Origin: Labedella populi
GTDB lineage: Bacteria; Actinomycetota; Actinomycetes; Actinomycetales; Microbacteriaceae
Assembly (NCBI RefSeq): GCF_004078655.1
Contig: NZ_RZNC01000001.1
Span: forward strand, 62,001-126,000
DNA length: 64,000 nucleotides
Direction of reading: 5' to 3'
The position numbers were made by a program, and so were the translations under genes. How positions within the stretch are numbered: the first letter of the stretch is position 1; every line of letters begins with the position of its first letter. Under the pieces are notes generated by a model that was not told the DNA's origin, ran no database searches, and saw nothing but the letters and a program-made list of their open reading frames with translations. Positions 51,354 to 60,152 of this stretch are shown in pieces.

Positions 51354-52910
51354 TCACTTCGTTGAAAGCGCCTTAGTCAGCACAGTGTTAACACGGTCCA
51401 GGAGAATCCGCGTGTACGGTACGCCAGCGTCGATCGCGAGACTCTCAGCGACCACGAGCGCTACTGCCATCCGCAGGACTGCCTCAAAGGAGTCGCGATC
51501 GCCGAGCGCAAATTGGGTGATGAAGGGGTGACTGGCGTTCAGGTTAAGGGTCACGCTGGTCTCACCTGGCACCCCGTGATCGATAGCGCTCGACAGCCAA
51601 CGAGCAGCTGGTGCATTCTGTACCGCAGCGACCGAAACACGCCAGGTCTTACCGTCATGTTCGAATTCAACAAGACGACCCTGCGTAGAGACAGGCTGGG
51701 CCAACCGTGTCGATGAGTTGTTGCCGGCATCTTCCTCAAGCTCTGTAACTACAGGCCCAACGACCTCCTCCAGAATCTCGGGAAGATTGGCCTCCATCGA
51801 TCGGGCAGTGCTTTCTGTCGCCGCCAGGATGAATCTGGCTTGCTGCCGATTCATCGTCCTGGACCTATACCCCTCTGCTTGCTTCAGCAGGGGCAGCGGC
51901 TCCTCATCTAGCTGGTTGCGAAGCTGAGAGAGAAACAACTCCTCGAACTCACCCCACTGAAAACCATCCTTCGTGTGGCTGACGGGAAGGCCATCAACAT
52001 GCAATTCGCCGAACAACCTCTGCGAGCGATAAGAGTTACCGCCTCCATATATGGAGGCGGGCCTATAAGGAGTATCGCCGGATCCAATGATTGATCGACC
52101 GCGTCGAAAAAGTGCAAAACCAGCGTCCTTTGTCGAGCCCTCCTCTCGGAGGGCCGCGAAACCGGTGACCCGAACTTCCGGTGACAACTCGAAGGCGACA
52201 TCCTTTAGCCAGGTCTGAACCTCACCTCCATCCGCATCTTGCCGAGCATCGACTGCTCGCAGAACTACCGGGTCGCGAAATGCCATACGTTCACCGGCGA
52301 CAGTGAGGCGAAGCTCCCCCGACCGAAGGAAGGTGCGATAGATGTCTCGCATGTGATCCCTGATCTTTCCCAGGGTTCGACCTCTCGGGACCTGATTCAG
52401 TTCCGAGAGCACGATCTTTGTGTAGTGCGTTTTGGCGTCGGTGGACGAAGTCGTCACCACGAGATCTGACGAGTTCCCCCTCAGCACCTCGTCCATGTCA
52501 AACCTCACGGTGTAGACGCTGACGTCACCAACACTGGTAGTTTCCACCGCCCATTTGCGCGCAAACCAGATCGAGGCGCTCTTCATCCCCATACCGAACT
52601 CGGAAAGACCCGATCGGTCAGGCGGAACCTCGGCAGCTCGGAATGCACGTGCAAAGTCGTCACGGTGAATACCACCGGCGTTATCCACGATGGTGATGAC
52701 ACCGGTCCCGGTTGGATCAATTTCCACGTCCACCATGAGATTGAAACCTGGGTCAGCTTCAACAAGTGCTTCCCGATCGGCGCGCGCGCTCTGGACAGCG
52801 TTGTCCACGTATTCACTCAGCGCGTACCACGGCTCGTAGTTCAGATGACTGAGCACACCAAGGATTGAAACCCCAGGGGAGATATCGACCGTTGATCCTC
52901 GGTCAGACAT
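51354..52910 (-). CDS. Hsp90/MORC-like GHKL ATPase
   Basis: A 518-residue protein. The GHKL ATP-binding domain has the N-box E33-Y-V-D36-N37, G1 box D76NAGG and G2 box G106-M-G108-M-K. The fold continues with a S5-like domain (about 200-330) and a C-terminal part of unknown role. This type of ATPase in methylase loci was linked to the origin of MORC proteins and may act as an ATP-gated DNA clamp. ATG 52910 overlaps the methylase stop by one base. Confidence 0.87.
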   Translation of the reverse strand: MSDRGSTVDISPGVSILGVLSHLNYEPWYALSEYVDNAVQSARADREALVEADPGFNLMVDVEIDPTGTGVITIVDNAGGIHRDDFARAFRAAEVPPDRSGLSEFGMGMKSASIWFARKWAVETTSVGDVSVYTVRFDMDEVLRGNSSDLVVTTSSTDAKTHYTKIVLSELNQVPRGRTLGKIRDHMRDIYRTFLRSGELRLTVAGERMAFRDPVVLRAVDARQDADGGEVQTWLKDVAFELSPEVRVTGFAALREEGSTKDAGFALFRRGRSIIGSGDTPYRPASIYGGGNSYRSQRLFGELHVDGLPVSHTKDGFQWGEFEELFLSQLRNQLDEEPLPLLKQAEGYRSRTMNRQQARFILAATESTARSMEANLPEILEEVVGPVVTELEEDAGNNSSTRLAQPVSTQGRLVEFEHDGKTWRVSVAAVQNAPAARWLSSAIDHGVPGETSVTLNLNASHPFITQFALGDRDSFEAVLRMAVALVVAESLAIDAGVPYTRILLDRVNTVLTKALSTK

Positions 52911-54418
52911 CAGCCAGCCAGCTCTAGTTGTTGCGGCACGTCGCGAGAGCCAGCGCTCAGACGTAGCGACCGCAAGAGGGGCTCAGCAATCGCACCTACG
53001 ACCTCCGCGTTCACAGCGTTTCCAAGCGCCTTGTACGCCACGTTTCGATCCTCAGGGAGCTTGATCCCATCTAGGCTCTGCAGTCGCGCGCACTCACGCG
53101 GGGTCATGTAACGCTTCTCCCAACCGATGATCGGAATCTGTGTGTCGGTCATGGCGACAAGGCTTGGCGATGTAGTCGGCCTCTTGACCCTCACTCCAGA
53201 GGCCCGCAACTGCAGGACATACTTCCAAAGTGATCGCTGCCCACCCTGTGCGTTCCACTCAAACTTTTGAAAGCTCGACGGGAGCGTCTCCAGCTTCGAC
53301 CGTTCAAGCCACGGATCAATCCAGTCTCGATTTTCCTCGTAGAAGGTTCGATTGTTTCGAATGAAGTCGACCTTCCATCTTGGAAACTCGTACTGCTGCC
53401 GTCTCGCATGACTTGGCAATGCCGCTAACTGATCGGCGAGCCCGAGCCCCTTCAGCGGTCGACCCAAGATACCTGTGTATGAGTCCAGACCGTTCACACC
53501 CAGTTCGGCCTGGAGAGCGGCTGGCGTCTCATCGGCGTACGGGTAGGTTGCACCAAATTCCATCGCCCATATTGGGAACGAGGGCAACTTCACCTCCCTC
53601 GGCGCGGATGTCAGAAAGTCGTCCCAGACCTCGAGGGCGCGCAGTGCCTCCGGACGAATTGGGCGCGCATCGGCCGGATCTGAATCGAGCACGGACCGGA
53701 CGTCGGTCTGGGTCGGGACGGGGTCTGGCCAGTCGAATGTATGCAAGCCATCACGCGAAGCGACAATGTAGACACGGTCGCGAATCTGGGGAACGCCAAA
53801 GTGATGAGGTGAATAGCGTCTCGCATCGACGTCATAGCCAAGCTGCCGGAGGGTCGCCTGTATCGTGCGGAATGTATCGCCGCCCCGGTGTCGCATGAGG
53901 TTTGGGACATTCTCCAGAACCACCTTCTGGGGCTTCTTCGCAGCAATGATGGCAGCCACGTGGAAGAAGAGTTGGCCTTGGAGAGTGTGCTCGAATCCAA
54001 GCTGCTCGCCAGCCTTTGAAAACGGTTGGCACGGAAACCCTGCCGCCAGGACGTCATGGTCAGGTATCGACTCAGGATCAACCAGTGCGATGTCACCGGC
54101 GGGACGCAGCCCAAAGTTCGATTCATACAGACTGTTCAGCTTCGGCTCCCATTCGGCTGCGAATACGGCTGTCCCACCAAGCCGAGAAAGAGCCACGTGA
54201 AAGCCACCAAGCCCCGCAAACAAGTCGATGAAGGTGAAGTGCCGGCCCGTCTGTTCGGGCGCAGAAGGAGCCGGGGTCTCTAGAAACAAGGTCACTTCTT
54301 CATTCTGTCGTTCGACCACTGACATTGGTGCGGCGACGCGATAAGCGCCGTCATTCGCCCCCAAGTCCATCTGCCGGTATTCAGTGTCCCGCGAGACACC
54401 AATGGCACTCCGAACCAC
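52910..54418 (-). CDS. DNA (cytosine-5) methyltransferase
   Basis: A 502-residue C5 methylase. Motif I FIDLFAGLGGF, motif IV GFPC130QPFSKAG with the catalytic Cys, motif VI E169NVPNL, motif VIII QIRDRVYIVAS and motif X KALGNAVNAEVV are all present, so it should be active; the target recognition domain is about residues 270-420. It would protect host DNA from the nuclease part of the system. The start is uncertain: GTG 54418, ATG 54370 or ATG 54325; the core begins near residue 60. Confidence 0.92.
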   Translation of the reverse strand: MVRSAIGVSRDTEYRQMDLGANDGAYRVAAPMSVVERQNEEVTLFLETPAPSAPEQTGRHFTFIDLFAGLGGFHVALSRLGGTAVFAAEWEPKLNSLYESNFGLRPAGDIALVDPESIPDHDVLAAGFPCQPFSKAGEQLGFEHTLQGQLFFHVAAIIAAKKPQKVVLENVPNLMRHRGGDTFRTIQATLRQLGYDVDARRYSPHHFGVPQIRDRVYIVASRDGLHTFDWPDPVPTQTDVRSVLDSDPADARPIRPEALRALEVWDDFLTSAPREVKLPSFPIWAMEFGATYPYADETPAALQAELGVNGLDSYTGILGRPLKGLGLADQLAALPSHARRQQYEFPRWKVDFIRNNRTFYEENRDWIDPWLERSKLETLPSSFQKFEWNAQGGQRSLWKYVLQLRASGVRVKRPTTSPSLVAMTDTQIPIIGWEKRYMTPRECARLQSLDGIKLPEDRNVAYKALGNAVNAEVVGAIAEPLLRSLRLSAGSRDVPQQLELAG

Positions 54419-54426
54419 AGCCAGCC

Positions 54427-54801
54427 CTACAGAACGTAGTTCGCGATCAGCTGCCCGATGTAGTGGATGTTCGACTTCCCCTTGAACTCAAACCGCACCT
54501 TGCCGAGGCCGGAGAAGAAGAGGTCGAGCTCGGCGTCGAGGTCGAAGGTGCCGGCGGTCTCGATGCTGAAGGCCTGGATCTTCGAGTAGGGCAGCGACGT
54601 GAAGTCCTTCTTCTTGCCGGTCATGCCCTGCGCGTTCATCGCGATGATGCGCTTGTCCGTGAAGGCCACGAAGTCGCGGACGGTCTTCGCGGCGACGAGC
54701 ACCCGCTCGTTGGGGACGAGAATCGGCTGGAGCTCGCCGGCCACCTCGGCCGGGTTGATCTCGCCGAGTTTGAAGACGCTGCCAGTGGCGAAGTCGATCA
54801 T
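54427..54801 (-). CDS. Bacterial PH-domain protein
   Basis: A 124-residue protein of the bPH family, with the conserved ERVLVAAKTVRDFVAFTDKRIIAMNAQG segment (here split for length) and YSKIQAFSIETAGTFD. These small pleckstrin-homology-like proteins are common in Gram-positive bacteria and have no agreed function. AAGGAA precedes ATG 54801. The island methylase begins only 9 bp after its stop, so the island was inserted right behind this gene. Confidence 0.85.
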   Translation of the reverse strand: MIDFATGSVFKLGEINPAEVAGELQPILVPNERVLVAAKTVRDFVAFTDKRIIAMNAQGMTGKKKDFTSLPYSKIQAFSIETAGTFDLDAELDLFFSGLGKVRFEFKGKSNIHYIGQLIANYVL

Positions 54802-55021
54802 GTGTATTCCTTACGTGCGCCATCGCGCGGTCGGGTGTGGCCGGGGCCGAGTGCAGAGCAAACGCCAGGGAGGTTGAGGTCGCCGTCAGGGAAACGGGCG
54901 CTCACCCGACAGTAGGTCTCACGAGCCGAAGAGAATAGGCCGCGTTCGAGGGCCGCGGCCTTGTACCGCCCCACCCCTCCCACTGGGGTATCGCCCTCAC
55001 AGCTGATTATGAGGAAGCATC
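54802..55021. other. Divergent intergenic region
   Basis: Holds the promoters of the PH-domain gene (minus) and the Ltp-like gene (plus). No further gene or sharp operator is recognised. Confidence 0.4.
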
Positions 55022-55906
55022 ATGTTTATGTCCATCCCCCCTCCTGCATCCCCCCAGCCTGGCCCGAACCAGCACTCCAACCCGAACCAGCACTCCAACC
55101 CGAACCAGCAGCAGCCGTGGCAGCAGCAGCCCTACCCGCTCACCGCCGCGACCCAGCAGATGCCGCCCCAGATGGGTGGCCCCGCCTGGACGCCACCGCC
55201 CGGCCAGGCGAAGAAGCCCGCCACCTTCGCGATCATCGCGCTCGTCGTCGGAATCATCGCGTTCCTCACGGGACTCGTCCCCGTCCTCGGCATCCTCCTC
55301 GGTGCCGCTGGTATCGCGCTCGGCATCATCGCGCTCATCAAGAAGCAGTCCAAGGGCATGGCGATAGTCGCAATCGTGTTCAGTGGGCTCGCGTTCATCG
55401 CCTCGGGCAGCACCACCGCCGCACTCGGAACCATCGCCGGAAACGCCGACTCGCAGTCGGCACCCGTCCCCATTGAAACCACCGAGCCGACCGAAGCCGC
55501 CGAAGAGCCCGCCGAGGTCGTCGAAGAGCCTGCCGTCGTCGAGGAGACCGAGGAACCCGCTGCGCCCGCCCCCGAGCCGGAGCCGGAGGAGCCCTCCGTG
55601 CCGGCCGAGTACACGTCCGCTCTGTCGAAGGCAGGCACCTACTCCGACCTCATGTACATGAGCAAGGCCGGCATCTACGACCAGCTCACGAGCGAATACG
55701 GTGAGCAGTTCTCCGCGGAAGCCGCGCAGTACGCCATCGACAACGTGAAGGCTGACTGGAACGCGAACGCCCTCGAGAAGGCGAAGAGCTACCAGGACAC
55801 CATGTCGATGTCGCCCGCCGCCATCTACGACCAGCTCATCAGCGAGTACGGCGAGAAGTTCCTCCCGTCCGAGGCCGACTACGCGATCGCCCACCTCAAC
55901 GACTAG
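55022..55906 (+). CDS. Ltp-like membrane protein with DUF4190-type anchor
   Basis: A 294-residue surface protein. An N-terminal Pro/Gln/Asn-rich part includes a direct repeat (NQHSNPNQHSNPNQ). Two to three membrane helices follow (about 65-140, FAIIALVVGIIAFLTGLVP; DUF4190-like), then a Glu/Pro-rich spacer and two C-terminal Ltp-type repeats of about 45 residues, each with the YSDLMYMSKAGIYDQL / YQDTMSMSPAAIYDQL pattern. The repeat family (host cell surface-exposed lipoprotein) includes a phage protein that blocks entry of other phages. Start ATG follows GAGGAA. Confidence 0.85.
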   Translation: MFMSIPPPASPQPGPNQHSNPNQHSNPNQQQPWQQQPYPLTAATQQMPPQMGGPAWTPPPGQAKKPATFAIIALVVGIIAFLTGLVPVLGILLGAAGIALGIIALIKKQSKGMAIVAIVFSGLAFIASGSTTAALGTIAGNADSQSAPVPIETTEPTEAAEEPAEVVEEPAVVEETEEPAAPAPEPEPEEPSVPAEYTSALSKAGTYSDLMYMSKAGIYDQLTSEYGEQFSAEAAQYAIDNVKADWNANALEKAKSYQDTMSMSPAAIYDQLISEYGEKFLPSEADYAIAHLND

Positions 55907-55914
55907 GTAGGCCC

Positions 55915-55951
55915 GCCGACGAGCGCTCTCGTTCACGGAGCGCTCGTCGGC
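55915..55951 (+). terminator. Strong stem-loop after the Ltp-like gene
   Basis: Arms 55915-55928 and 55938-55951 form a perfect 14-bp stem (GCCGACGAGCGCTC) with a 9-nt loop, 8 bp after the stop codon. A short T-containing run follows. Confidence 0.75.
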
Positions 55952-56008
55952 ATTTGGTACTTCGCCGGACGCCGATATGGCTACTGCACCCGAACAATCG
56001 GACACACA

Positions 56009-56173
56009 ATGACTGACTACGTGACGCCTGATGCCGCTGAAAGCTCCGAGCACGCCCACGGTGATGAGACGACAGACCAGGAAGCACCAACCTCGGCTCA
56101 GCCAAACCTGGTCGCGCGCGCATTCGGTCGGGCGCTGAATGAAGCTTGGTCCGGCTCCAGTGCTCCGGCTTGA
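56009..56173 (+). CDS. Small acidic protein (54 aa), doubtful
   Basis: A 54-residue frame, MTDYVTPDAAESSEHAHG at the start and NLVARAFGRALNEAWSGS near the end. The acidic disordered start and amphipathic helical end look coding, but no clear ribosome binding site is visible. It may be the start of a gene cut off by rearrangement, since the following 200 bases contain no sensible frame. Confidence 0.35.
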   Translation: MTDYVTPDAAESSEHAHGDETTDQEAPTSAQPNLVARAFGRALNEAWSGSSAPA

Positions 56174-56385
56174 TCGTCTTCCCGGATTGGTGCATTAGAA
56201 CGCCCATGGTGCAAGCACCCGACATTGAAGGGCCGGTTTGCCTATTCGGGGGACCGACCCGGTCCGCACCACGTCTAGTTCAGGCAATCGAGGACACCGA
56301 TGGGAAGATGCCAGGTCACCCTCGTACTGGGTGAGGCGCCGGCCTGGTCCCTCGCCGTACGCTCGCGAGGCGGCTACGTACGTCG

Positions 56386-57285
56386 TTGGCGAAGAAGTCG
56401 TTTGTATGGCGGGCCAACGCCACCGATTGGATTCCCATGGATGCAAACGATGTACTCCAGGCGGAACTACGTCGCGACGGTATCGACGATCTGCGGCAAC
56501 TCGGGCCTTCCGAGATCGTCGAACTCGGCCTCCGGTATGCGATCTGGCTGCCCGTTGCCACATATGTTTCGTCTCCATGGCTGGCGCCCTTCGCCGTACG
56601 GCGGGTTCGAGTTCGCGCTGATGTGCGCGTATCGGGTCCCCCACGCGACCTTTGGGGCTTTCCCGACGAGAGAGGACGCTTCTCCGACGACAACTCGCTC
56701 ATCAAGGGGATGATTCGCAGCCAGCACGTCTCCGGGCCACATTCACCGTACGGTGCCGGTAGGTTGCGGAACGGGCTCGTTTGCTGTCACATCTGGCCGA
56801 AGACAACATCCGATCGCCTACTTTTCTCATTCGTGCCGAATCTTGTATGGCTGCCTCGCTCACTGGCCAGCTACTCAGATGCCCACTTTGTTCACCAAGA
56901 CGCACATCTCCTCCACCACGTGCTGCGGGCCGCGGCCCGGTGTCGATTCGGACACCTGAGGACGGCAACTGGCCATGATGATGTCGAGCAAGCCTGGAAC
57001 AGACTCGCATCCGACTCCGCCCGTCTTGAGTATGCGAGCAGTGAATTCAACGAAGTAGCGGACGGTACTCGCATCAGCACTTCCGCTCATCGGCGGACAC
57101 ACCGTTTCGCTGCTTTCCTCGACGAACTTGCGGCGGGCTCGATACCGGAGAAGCGCTTCAGCCGGCGCTACCATGCTGGACGTGGCCGCGGCATTGACCC
57201 GACACTTCCAGCTGTGCAGGACGCTGTCGCCGAAGACCATTTGCGCAGTCTGAGCGTGGAGCTTCGACGGACGATGCACGGCTGA
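56386..57285 (+). CDS. Hypothetical protein of unknown family (299 aa)
   Basis: A soluble protein of up to 299 residues with no signal peptide. Notable are an aromatic-rich middle (GLVCCHIWPKTTSDRLLFSF, VPNLVWLPRSL) and a His-rich helix (SDAHFVHQDAHLLHHVLRAA). The C-terminal 90 residues are helical and Arg-rich. TTG 56386 gives the longest form; ATG 56437 is an alternative. Lower G+C and the absence of operon partners suggest acquired DNA. The segment 56174-56385 before it holds nothing recognisable. Confidence 0.6.
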   Translation: MAKKSFVWRANATDWIPMDANDVLQAELRRDGIDDLRQLGPSEIVELGLRYAIWLPVATYVSSPWLAPFAVRRVRVRADVRVSGPPRDLWGFPDERGRFSDDNSLIKGMIRSQHVSGPHSPYGAGRLRNGLVCCHIWPKTTSDRLLFSFVPNLVWLPRSLASYSDAHFVHQDAHLLHHVLRAAARCRFGHLRTATGHDDVEQAWNRLASDSARLEYASSEFNEVADGTRISTSAHRRTHRFAAFLDELAAGSIPEKRFSRRYHAGRGRGIDPTLPAVQDAVAEDHLRSLSVELRRTMHG

Positions 57286-57401
57286 AGCGCAGGCAGGGTG
57301 AGCTGCAGGACCAGCAGCTCATCTGACCCCACGGCACAGAATCGGGGCGTTGGTTGCCGACAACAACGCTGCCGGCGACCAACCGCCCTTCCACTGCATC
57401 G

Positions 57402-57767
57402 CTAGACGTGGGCGCGCCCGGAGACCGGCTCGGAGTCCTCGCCTGCAGCCTGCCGGACTGCGCGCTCATGGAGCATCGCGAGCAGGAATCTCCGCCACCA
57501 CGGCTCATCCGCGAGCAGCGGGCTGCCGCGGAGCTGAACGGCGACCACGATCACGCTCGTGGTGGCAGCGACGACGATGTAGAGCGGCGCGGCGAAGGGA
57601 GCATCGTCCACTCGCGTCGATGCAACCGCGAGAAACACGCCCGACACCAGTACGGTCGACGCCCACGCCCGGATAGACCGGCCCCGCACCACGAGACCGA
57701 CAGCCACCGCGAGTGCGAACGTCAGCACGTAGGCCCCCTCAGGCCGCGAAACGAACTCAGCGATCAT
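57402..57767 (-). CDS. Small membrane protein downstream of a secreted protein
   Basis: A 121-residue protein with three membrane helices (AYVLTFALAVAVGLVV, ASTVLVSGVFLAVAST, APLYIVVAATTSVIVVAV) and a charged cytosolic tail. It lies 58 bp after the stop of the secreted-protein gene on the same strand, so the two are probably co-transcribed. No family is recognised. A protective role for a secreted toxin is possible but not shown. Confidence 0.55.
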   Translation of the reverse strand: MIAEFVSRPEGAYVLTFALAVAVGLVVRGRSIRAWASTVLVSGVFLAVASTRVDDAPFAAPLYIVVAATTSVIVVAVQLRGSPLLADEPWWRRFLLAMLHERAVRQAAGEDSEPVSGRAHV

Positions 57768-57825
57768 GTGAGCCCCTCCCCTGATGTTGACCCTGATGTT
57801 GAGACCGGCTCGCTTGCGTCCACGG

Positions 57826-58791
57826 TCAGCATTTCACGTGGATGATCGCGCCCGGCAGAGGAGCGAGGACGAGGTGCAAGCAGCCCTTCGGCTTGAGCTT
57901 GTTGGCCGTCACCGCCTGGGTGAGAAGGTAAGAAGCCCAGATACCGCAGGCGACGATCGGCTTCTTCTTGATGAAGAGGCCACACATCCCCGCAGCCACC
58001 GAATAATCCTTGATACTCGCCGTCTCCTTGCGATTGAGAGTCATCCCCCATGCTGCGCTTCTCCACTGCCACGTGGGGTCTGCGACGACGGGATAAACCG
58101 TATCGGGACCCGGAACCACGACCTGAAACAGCTGGTCCGCGCGCACCTCGTAGTGAGTGTCTACGGGATCACCGTTCGCGTCCGTCGCCCACGCCGGAGC
58201 CACCGGCACGTATGCGCCGTCCACGCCATCACTGACAAAACCCGCCTGGCCCTGAGCATCGATCGTCGCTCGGAAGCCGTCCACCGCATACCCGAATTCG
58301 TGCTCACTGCCGACGTCGGCAATCACCGTTTGGATTCGTGTTGCACCATCCTCCAACGTCTGGACGGCAACGCCTCCGTCGCTCTGACCCGCAGCGCCTT
58401 CCTCGGCGAAGACGATCGTGCCGTCGGAAGCGAGCTCCCCTTCGTCCACCTCTATACCCGATGGGAGCGATAGAGTCGCCGCCAGCTCCGAGCCGCCGAT
58501 GGTTGCCAATACCTCGATTCCATCATCGCCGTCGATTGGGACCGTCACCTCCGTCGCACCCACCTCTGCGACGAACGACTCAGCAACCGGAGCAGCTTGC
58601 ACGGGTTCGGCCTGGTCCGGAGCTGCGTCCGAGACCACGTCAGCGATGTTCTCGATCGCGACCTCTTCCAGCGGTTCCGCCGAGACGGATGTTGCTGAAG
58701 ATCCAGAAACCAAACTGGACACCAGAATCGCCGCCAACCCGGCTCCCGCTACGGACAACCTTCTCCTGCCCCTCGCCCTGCTTGAACGCAT
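57826..58791 (-). CDS. Secreted protein with Cys-containing C-terminal domain
   Basis: A 321-residue exported protein. The signal peptide has an Arg-rich start (MRSSRARGRRRLS) and a hydrophobic core ending near VSA. A beta-rich middle region ends in the segment VYPVVADPTWQW, a motif that I know from several secreted actinobacterial proteins of unknown role. The last about 70 residues form a distinct module with four Cys (AGMCGLFIKKKPIVACGIW, KGCLHLVLAPLPG, ending HVKC), which could be a released peptide. ATG 58791 gives the proper signal peptide. Confidence 0.65.
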   Translation of the reverse strand: MRSSRARGRRRLSVAGAGLAAILVSSLVSGSSATSVSAEPLEEVAIENIADVVSDAAPDQAEPVQAAPVAESFVAEVGATEVTVPIDGDDGIEVLATIGGSELAATLSLPSGIEVDEGELASDGTIVFAEEGAAGQSDGGVAVQTLEDGATRIQTVIADVGSEHEFGYAVDGFRATIDAQGQAGFVSDGVDGAYVPVAPAWATDANGDPVDTHYEVRADQLFQVVVPGPDTVYPVVADPTWQWRSAAWGMTLNRKETASIKDYSVAAGMCGLFIKKKPIVACGIWASYLLTQAVTANKLKPKGCLHLVLAPLPGAIIHVKC

Positions 58792-59055
58792 AGCGCCCCC
58801 ACTCGTTATTGAGATTCCCCGACGGATATCGGGTACGAGAGGATAAACTAGCGGTACCTGATTAGATATGCAGTAGGGCAAACGGAGGACCCCTGAGGGG
58901 GGACCATCTTGGAGAGGATCGCGGCCAACGGCGCAAGAAACTGTCACCGACGATGCTCTCGCCGAGCACTCTCCGACGATCGCGGGCCGGACAAGGCTCC
59001 TCTCCTAGGTCGATCCGGAACCAGGACCTGGGAGATTCCACACGAAAGGGAAACG

Positions 59056-59316
59056 GTGAGTACTCAACTCAGCAACCTCCAGAACGACATTGCCAAGCTC
59101 GACGAGCCGGGTATCGGTCTCGTGCTGATCGGCCTGGTGCTGTCGGTGGTTCTCCCACCGGTCGGGCTGATCGTGAGCGTGTCGAGCTACCGCACCGCGA
59201 GGCGATCCGGCGGCCGCGGCACCGTCGCGTGGTGGGGCATCTGGATCGGCGCGATCTCCACGGCGTTGGTGGCGTTTGCGGTTGTGGCGAGCCTGATCGG
59301 CGGTCTCATCGCGTAA
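59056..59316 (+). CDS. Small two-helix membrane protein
   Basis: An 86-residue protein with a short helical start (STQLSNLQNDIAKLDEPG) and two membrane helices (GLVLIGLVLSVVLPPVGLIV and TALVAFAVVASLIGGLIA) joined by a basic loop. GTG 59056 follows GAAAGGGAAA. The 264-bp gap before it shows no further gene. Function unknown. Confidence 0.6.
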   Translation: MSTQLSNLQNDIAKLDEPGIGLVLIGLVLSVVLPPVGLIVSVSSYRTARRSGGRGTVAWWGIWIGAISTALVAFAVVASLIGGLIA

Positions 59317-59384
59317 AGCTTGCGCTTCCACAAATGCGTGCGAGCGAGGACCGCTCGGTGAAATGCGCTGGCTATCCTTGCGGC

Positions 59385-59648
59385 ATGAACGCGCGTGAGG
59401 TTGACGAGAGAGACGGCCAGTGGGAGTCGCAGTCCATCGGCTATCGGGTGATGATCGTGAAGGAAGGCGGCGTTCACTGGATCGCCTACGACATGGAATC
59501 GGACTCGCTTTCCACCGTCGAGCAGTGGGCGCGGGACAACAGTGAGCAGGCCGAATACTCGATAGCGGCAAGAGTGGAGGCCGACGGTGGAGTCGGTCTC
59601 ATTTGGCTGACCCCACCGCCGGAATCGTTCCTTGACGCTAGGACTTGA
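59385..59648 (+). CDS. Small hypothetical protein (87 aa)
   Basis: A soluble, acidic 87-residue protein with alternating strands and helices (YRVMIVKEGGVHWIAYDME, TVEQWARDNSEQAEYSIAAR). It follows the two-helix membrane protein by 68 bp and may share its transcript. The family is not recognised. Confidence 0.55.
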   Translation: MNAREVDERDGQWESQSIGYRVMIVKEGGVHWIAYDMESDSLSTVEQWARDNSEQAEYSIAARVEADGGVGLIWLTPPPESFLDART

Positions 59649-59699
59649 TGAACTGCACGCTCGAGATGTCTGATCCTGACTTCTGCCCGGTTGGGGCAG

Positions 59700-59975
59700 T
59701 TATCTGAACAGTCGAGGCCCTTGGTAGTGGCCTGTGAAGTAGGACCCCTTCTGTCCGAGGCGCGGCGTGTAGAACGTGTTCGTCACATTGTTGACCCGCA
59801 CACTCTTGGTCTCATCGCTTGATCGCAGCATCGACCACTTGATGCCATTGGCGGTGTCTCCCGCGTATCGAGCGCTGTCCCACATGAGACCACCGCGCAC
59901 ACGAACCGTCACAGACGACGGGTAGGAATCGGATAGCGGCACGTCTATCCGCCGATACCTAGGCGAGAACCCCAC
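59700..59975 (-). CDS. Hypothetical protein, perhaps the C-terminal part of a lost secreted protein
   Basis: A 91-residue beta-rich frame with many Ser, Thr, Asn and aromatic residues (SSVTVRVRGGLMWDSARYAG, NNVTNTFYTPRLGQKGSYFT), a composition common in extracellular proteins. It has no signal peptide, and the frame upstream (59959-60147, other frame) shows no matching start, so it may be a decayed fragment. Confidence 0.35.
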   Translation of the reverse strand: MGFSPRYRRIDVPLSDSYPSSVTVRVRGGLMWDSARYAGDTANGIKWSMLRSSDETKSVRVNNVTNTFYTPRLGQKGSYFTGHYQGPRLFR

Positions 59976-60152
59976 CCGAGGCGAACCTAACCCTCATCCC
60001 GAGCACTAGATAGTCGTCTTTTCGATGGACCACCGCAGGGGGACCATCATCGATCGGCTGAGCTTTCGATCGGTAGGGCCGACCAACGAGCGGTCGCGGG
60101 GTGGAACAATCGGGGCCATTCCAGGCCGTGAGAAATGCCTTCATCACGGGCG

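Larger units (their letters stand above)
45240..54420. other. Lower-G+C genomic island with defence-like genes
   Basis: Base composition drops in this stretch: by direct count 46801-46860 has 33 G+C of 60, against 46 of 60 in 30841-30900 in the core operon. All large genes lie on the minus strand and form two modules with nuclease, ParB-like, methyltransferase, helicase and GHKL ATPase proteins. No integrase, transposase, tRNA or clear attachment repeat is seen at either edge. Confidence 0.65.
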
